From the NCBI RefSeq assembly GCF_019443325.1, contig NZ_CP080383.1, positions 3,348,001 to 3,412,000 on the forward strand: a stretch of 64,000 nucleotides of DNA, in the 5' to 3' direction. Below the pieces are notes generated by a model. That model had not been told where the DNA came from. It saw nothing but the letters and a program-made list of their open reading frames with translations, and searched no databases. Source of the DNA: Cryobacterium sp. PAMC25264 (GTDB lineage: Bacteria > Actinomycetota > Actinomycetes > Actinomycetales > Microbacteriaceae). A program made the translations under genes and the position numbers. Shown piece by piece: positions 62,159 to 64,000 of this stretch (its first letter is position 1; each line of letters starts with the position of its first letter).

Positions 62159-63124
62159 ATGAAGTCCACTCCTGAAGATCGCCGGTCCCTCGTCGCCGAC
62201 TCCCATCGCGCCGCCTTCGGGGCCGAGTCGACCGCCCTCGAGGTGGTGGAGGGGGTCGACCTGACCGGTCGCTCCGCTCTCGTCACCGGGGCGAGCTCCG
62301 GCATCGGGGTGGAGACCGCCCGAGCTCTGGCCGCCGCCGGTGCGGGCGTCACTCTCGCCGTTCGGGACCTCGCGGCCGGCGCCCGCACGGCCGCGGACAT
62401 CCGTGCGACTACCGGAAGCGACATCGTGCGGGTGGTCCACCTCGACCTGGCCGACCTCGGCTCGGTGCGAGACTTGGCCGCGAGCTGGACCGGGCCGCTG
62501 CACATCCTGGTGAACAACGCGGGGATCATGCACACCCCCGAACTGCGCACCCCGGCCGGTTGGGAGCTGCAGTTCGCGGTGAACCACCTGGGCCACTTCG
62601 CCCTCGCGACGGCGCTGCATCCGGCCCTCTCCGCGGCCGGCAACGCCCGGATCGTGGCGGTGAGTTCGAGCGGGCACGGGTCCAGCGGTATCCGGTTCGA
62701 CGACCTGTTCTTCGAGCGGGATGCCTACGACTCGGGCCTCGCGTACGGCCAGTCGAAGACCGCGAACGTGCTGTTCGCCCTCGAGGCCACCCGGCGGTGG
62801 GCGGACGACGGCATCACCGCGGCCGCCCTGATGCCCGGAGGTATCTGGACGAACCTGCAGCGGCACTGGGATCCGGAGATGCTGGCCGGGATGAAGCGCC
62901 GCTATCCGGGGAAGAGTGCGGCGCAGGGGGCCGCGACCTCGGTGTTCGTGGCCACCCGGGCGACGCTCGGCGTGGGGACGCCCGGGTACTACGAAGATTG
63001 CCACCCGGCCCAGGTAGTGCCGGCGATCGAGGACGGGATCCACGGTGTGGTGCCGCACGCGCTCGATGCGCAGGCCGCCCGCCGGTTGTGGGAGGTCTCG
63101 GCCGGGTTGGTCACCTCGGCCTGA
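62159..63124 (+). CDS. Short-chain dehydrogenase/reductase
   Basis: 321-residue SDR related to retinol-dehydrogenase-like/oxidoreductase proteins. TGASSGIG cofactor loop (about 45-52), NNAGIMH (~122), and a YGQSK catalytic Tyr/Lys (YxxxK, ~199-203) preceded by a Ser in AVSSSGHG. C-terminal substrate loop GGIWTNLQRHWD. The ATG at 62159 lies within the TetR half-site. Substrate unknown; a TetR-controlled detoxification role is likely. Confidence 0.92.
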   Translation: MKSTPEDRRSLVADSHRAAFGAESTALEVVEGVDLTGRSALVTGASSGIGVETARALAAAGAGVTLAVRDLAAGARTAADIRATTGSDIVRVVHLDLADLGSVRDLAASWTGPLHILVNNAGIMHTPELRTPAGWELQFAVNHLGHFALATALHPALSAAGNARIVAVSSSGHGSSGIRFDDLFFERDAYDSGLAYGQSKTANVLFALEATRRWADDGITAAALMPGGIWTNLQRHWDPEMLAGMKRRYPGKSAAQGAATSVFVATRATLGVGTPGYYEDCHPAQVVPAIEDGIHGVVPHALDAQAARRLWEVSAGLVTSA

Positions 63125-63260
63125 CGGCTCACGGGGACTCGACAGGCTCGACCAGCGCGTGGTCGCGACCATCAGACCGACTCACGGGGACTCGACAGGC
63201 TCGACCGACGGACGGGCGCGACCTGCGAACCAGGTCACCGGGTCTCGACGAGCTCGACCG
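63125..63260. repeat. Intergenic repeats with CTCGACAGGCTCGACC core
   Basis: Three serial copies of (C/T)CACGGGGACTCGACAGGCTC and related GGGTCTCGACGAGCTCGACC. They belong to the family also present at 51731. No gene in the 268-bp gap before 63393. Confidence 0.65.
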
Positions 63261-63392
63261 ACGACGGGGGCGCGACCGACGATGGGGGCGGACGGGCCGC
63301 CCGGCCGCGGATGAGCCGGGGCATACTGGCGGCAAGCGCGCGACGCTCCTCGACCTCCGGCTGCGGGGCAGCGCGCATCGGGAGGGACCAGC

Positions 63393-64000
63393 GTGAGCTT
63401 CTGGATCTGCGCGACCTGCGGCGTCGAGCACGCCGACAACGCCGGGGTGTGCGCCATCTGCGCCGACGAACGACAGTGGGTACCGGCGGCGGGCCAGCAG
63501 TGGACGACCCTGTACGACCTGCACGAGGCCGGCACCCAGGCCAGGCTGCTCGACCTCGAGCCGGATCTGTTCGGCATCGAGAGCACGCCCGCCGTGGGCA
63601 TCGGCCAGCAGGCCAAACTACTCTGCACGCCCTCCGGCACGGTGCTCTGGGACCCGATCGGGTTCGTCGACAACGACATCGCCACCCAGGTGCTCGAGCA
63701 CGGGCCGGTGCGGGCGGTCGTGGCGAGTCACCCGCACATGTTCGGCGTTCAGGTGGAGTGGAGCCGGGCGCTCGGGCATCCTCCGGTGCTCGTGGCCGAA
63801 GTCGACCTGGCCTGGTTGGCCCGGCGCGACCCGGTCATCCAGCCCTGGTCCAGCGAGGTGCACCTACTGCCGGGCGTGACGCTCGTGCAGGTGGGCGGGC
63901 ATTTCCCCGGCAGCGCCGTCATCCACTGGGCAGACGGCGCCGGCGGCCGGGGAGTGCTGCTCAGCGGCGACACCGTGTTCGCCAACCCCGACCGCAGCTC
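63393..64000 (+). CDS. Metallo-beta-lactamase-fold protein with N-terminal zinc ribbon (3' partial)
   Basis: Open frame running off the window end (202 codons visible). GGAGGGACC precedes the GTG start. The N-terminus has two CxxC knuckles (WICATCGVEH and GVCAICADE), a rubredoxin-like zinc ribbon. An MBL-type domain follows, with ASHPHMFG in place of the HxHxDH motif, GGHFPGSAVIHW (His ligand) and LSGDTVFANPD (Asp ligand). The first metal motif is incomplete (SHPHMFG lacks the DH pair), so hydrolase activity is uncertain. Confidence 0.8.
   Translation, partial: MSFWICATCGVEHADNAGVCAICADERQWVPAAGQQWTTLYDLHEAGTQARLLDLEPDLFGIESTPAVGIGQQAKLLCTPSGTVLWDPIGFVDNDIATQVLEHGPVRAVVASHPHMFGVQVEWSRALGHPPVLVAEVDLAWLARRDPVIQPWSSEVHLLPGVTLVQVGGHFPGSAVIHWADGAGGRGVLLSGDTVFANPDRS

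Overview
The window is high-GC DNA with actinobacterial signatures: GTG starts, ATGA/GTGA gene overlaps, ROK/LacI-controlled sugar ABC transporters without their own ATPase, a DUF222-HNH gene, an Arr rifamycin ADP-ribosyltransferase and an actinorhodopsin. Together these point to a free-living Microbacteriaceae-type bacterium (Cryobacterium, Leifsonia or a relative). The genus is an inference; there is no rRNA or marker gene in the window.

Layout. 1-4.8 kb: a carbohydrate ABC transporter with its own ATPase and a HAD phosphatase (5' end outside the window). 4.9-8.8 kb: small genes, a decayed aminotransferase and a NatAB-like exporter. 8.9-12.7 kb: arr, an OmpR-type two-component system, a COG4705 membrane protein and a DedA protein. 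12.7-15.7 kb: a large, probably surface-anchored phytase-like/beta-propeller protein. 15.9-25.4 kb: a 5'-3' exonuclease, a MacAB-like export operon, an Eis-type acetyltransferase, a zinc dehydrogenase and a frameshifted DUF222-HNH gene. Three of the gaps here hold copies of one palindromic repeat. 25.5-28.7 kb: Nudix, DHFR-like and methyltransferase genes. 28.7-34.9 kb: a ROK regulator divergent from an alpha-glucoside uptake/GH13 operon. 35-42.3 kb: an accessory island with a scrambled AraC gene, a HTH plus DUF3800-like gene pair broken by an IS21-family element that itself carries an IS481-like element, and a resolvase remnant. 42.3-48.7 kb: a LacI-controlled fructan/sucrose operon (binding protein, two permeases, GH32, fructokinase). 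48.7-55.3 kb: repeat-rich DNA, a betaine-binding lipoprotein and oxidoreductases. 55.3-59.3 kb: actinorhodopsin with a divergent MarR gene, flanked by two paralogous membrane proteins. 59.4-64 kb: membrane acyltransferase-like, AraC/VOC, TetR/SDR and a partial metallo-beta-lactamase-fold gene.

The strongest observations are these. The nested transposon can be removed on paper at an exact 6-bp target duplication, which restores the broken reading frame. The actinorhodopsin keeps all proton-pump residues and faces a MarR gene across a palindromic operator-like sequence. A ~64-bp palindromic repeat recurs in several gaps. Seven otherwise intact genes each carry one or two apparent single-base losses, several of them in G/C runs, which looks more like sequence error than biology. 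I did not find an unmistakably new system. The best candidate for an uncharacterised module is the translationally coupled HTH/DUF3800-like pair at 35941-41893.
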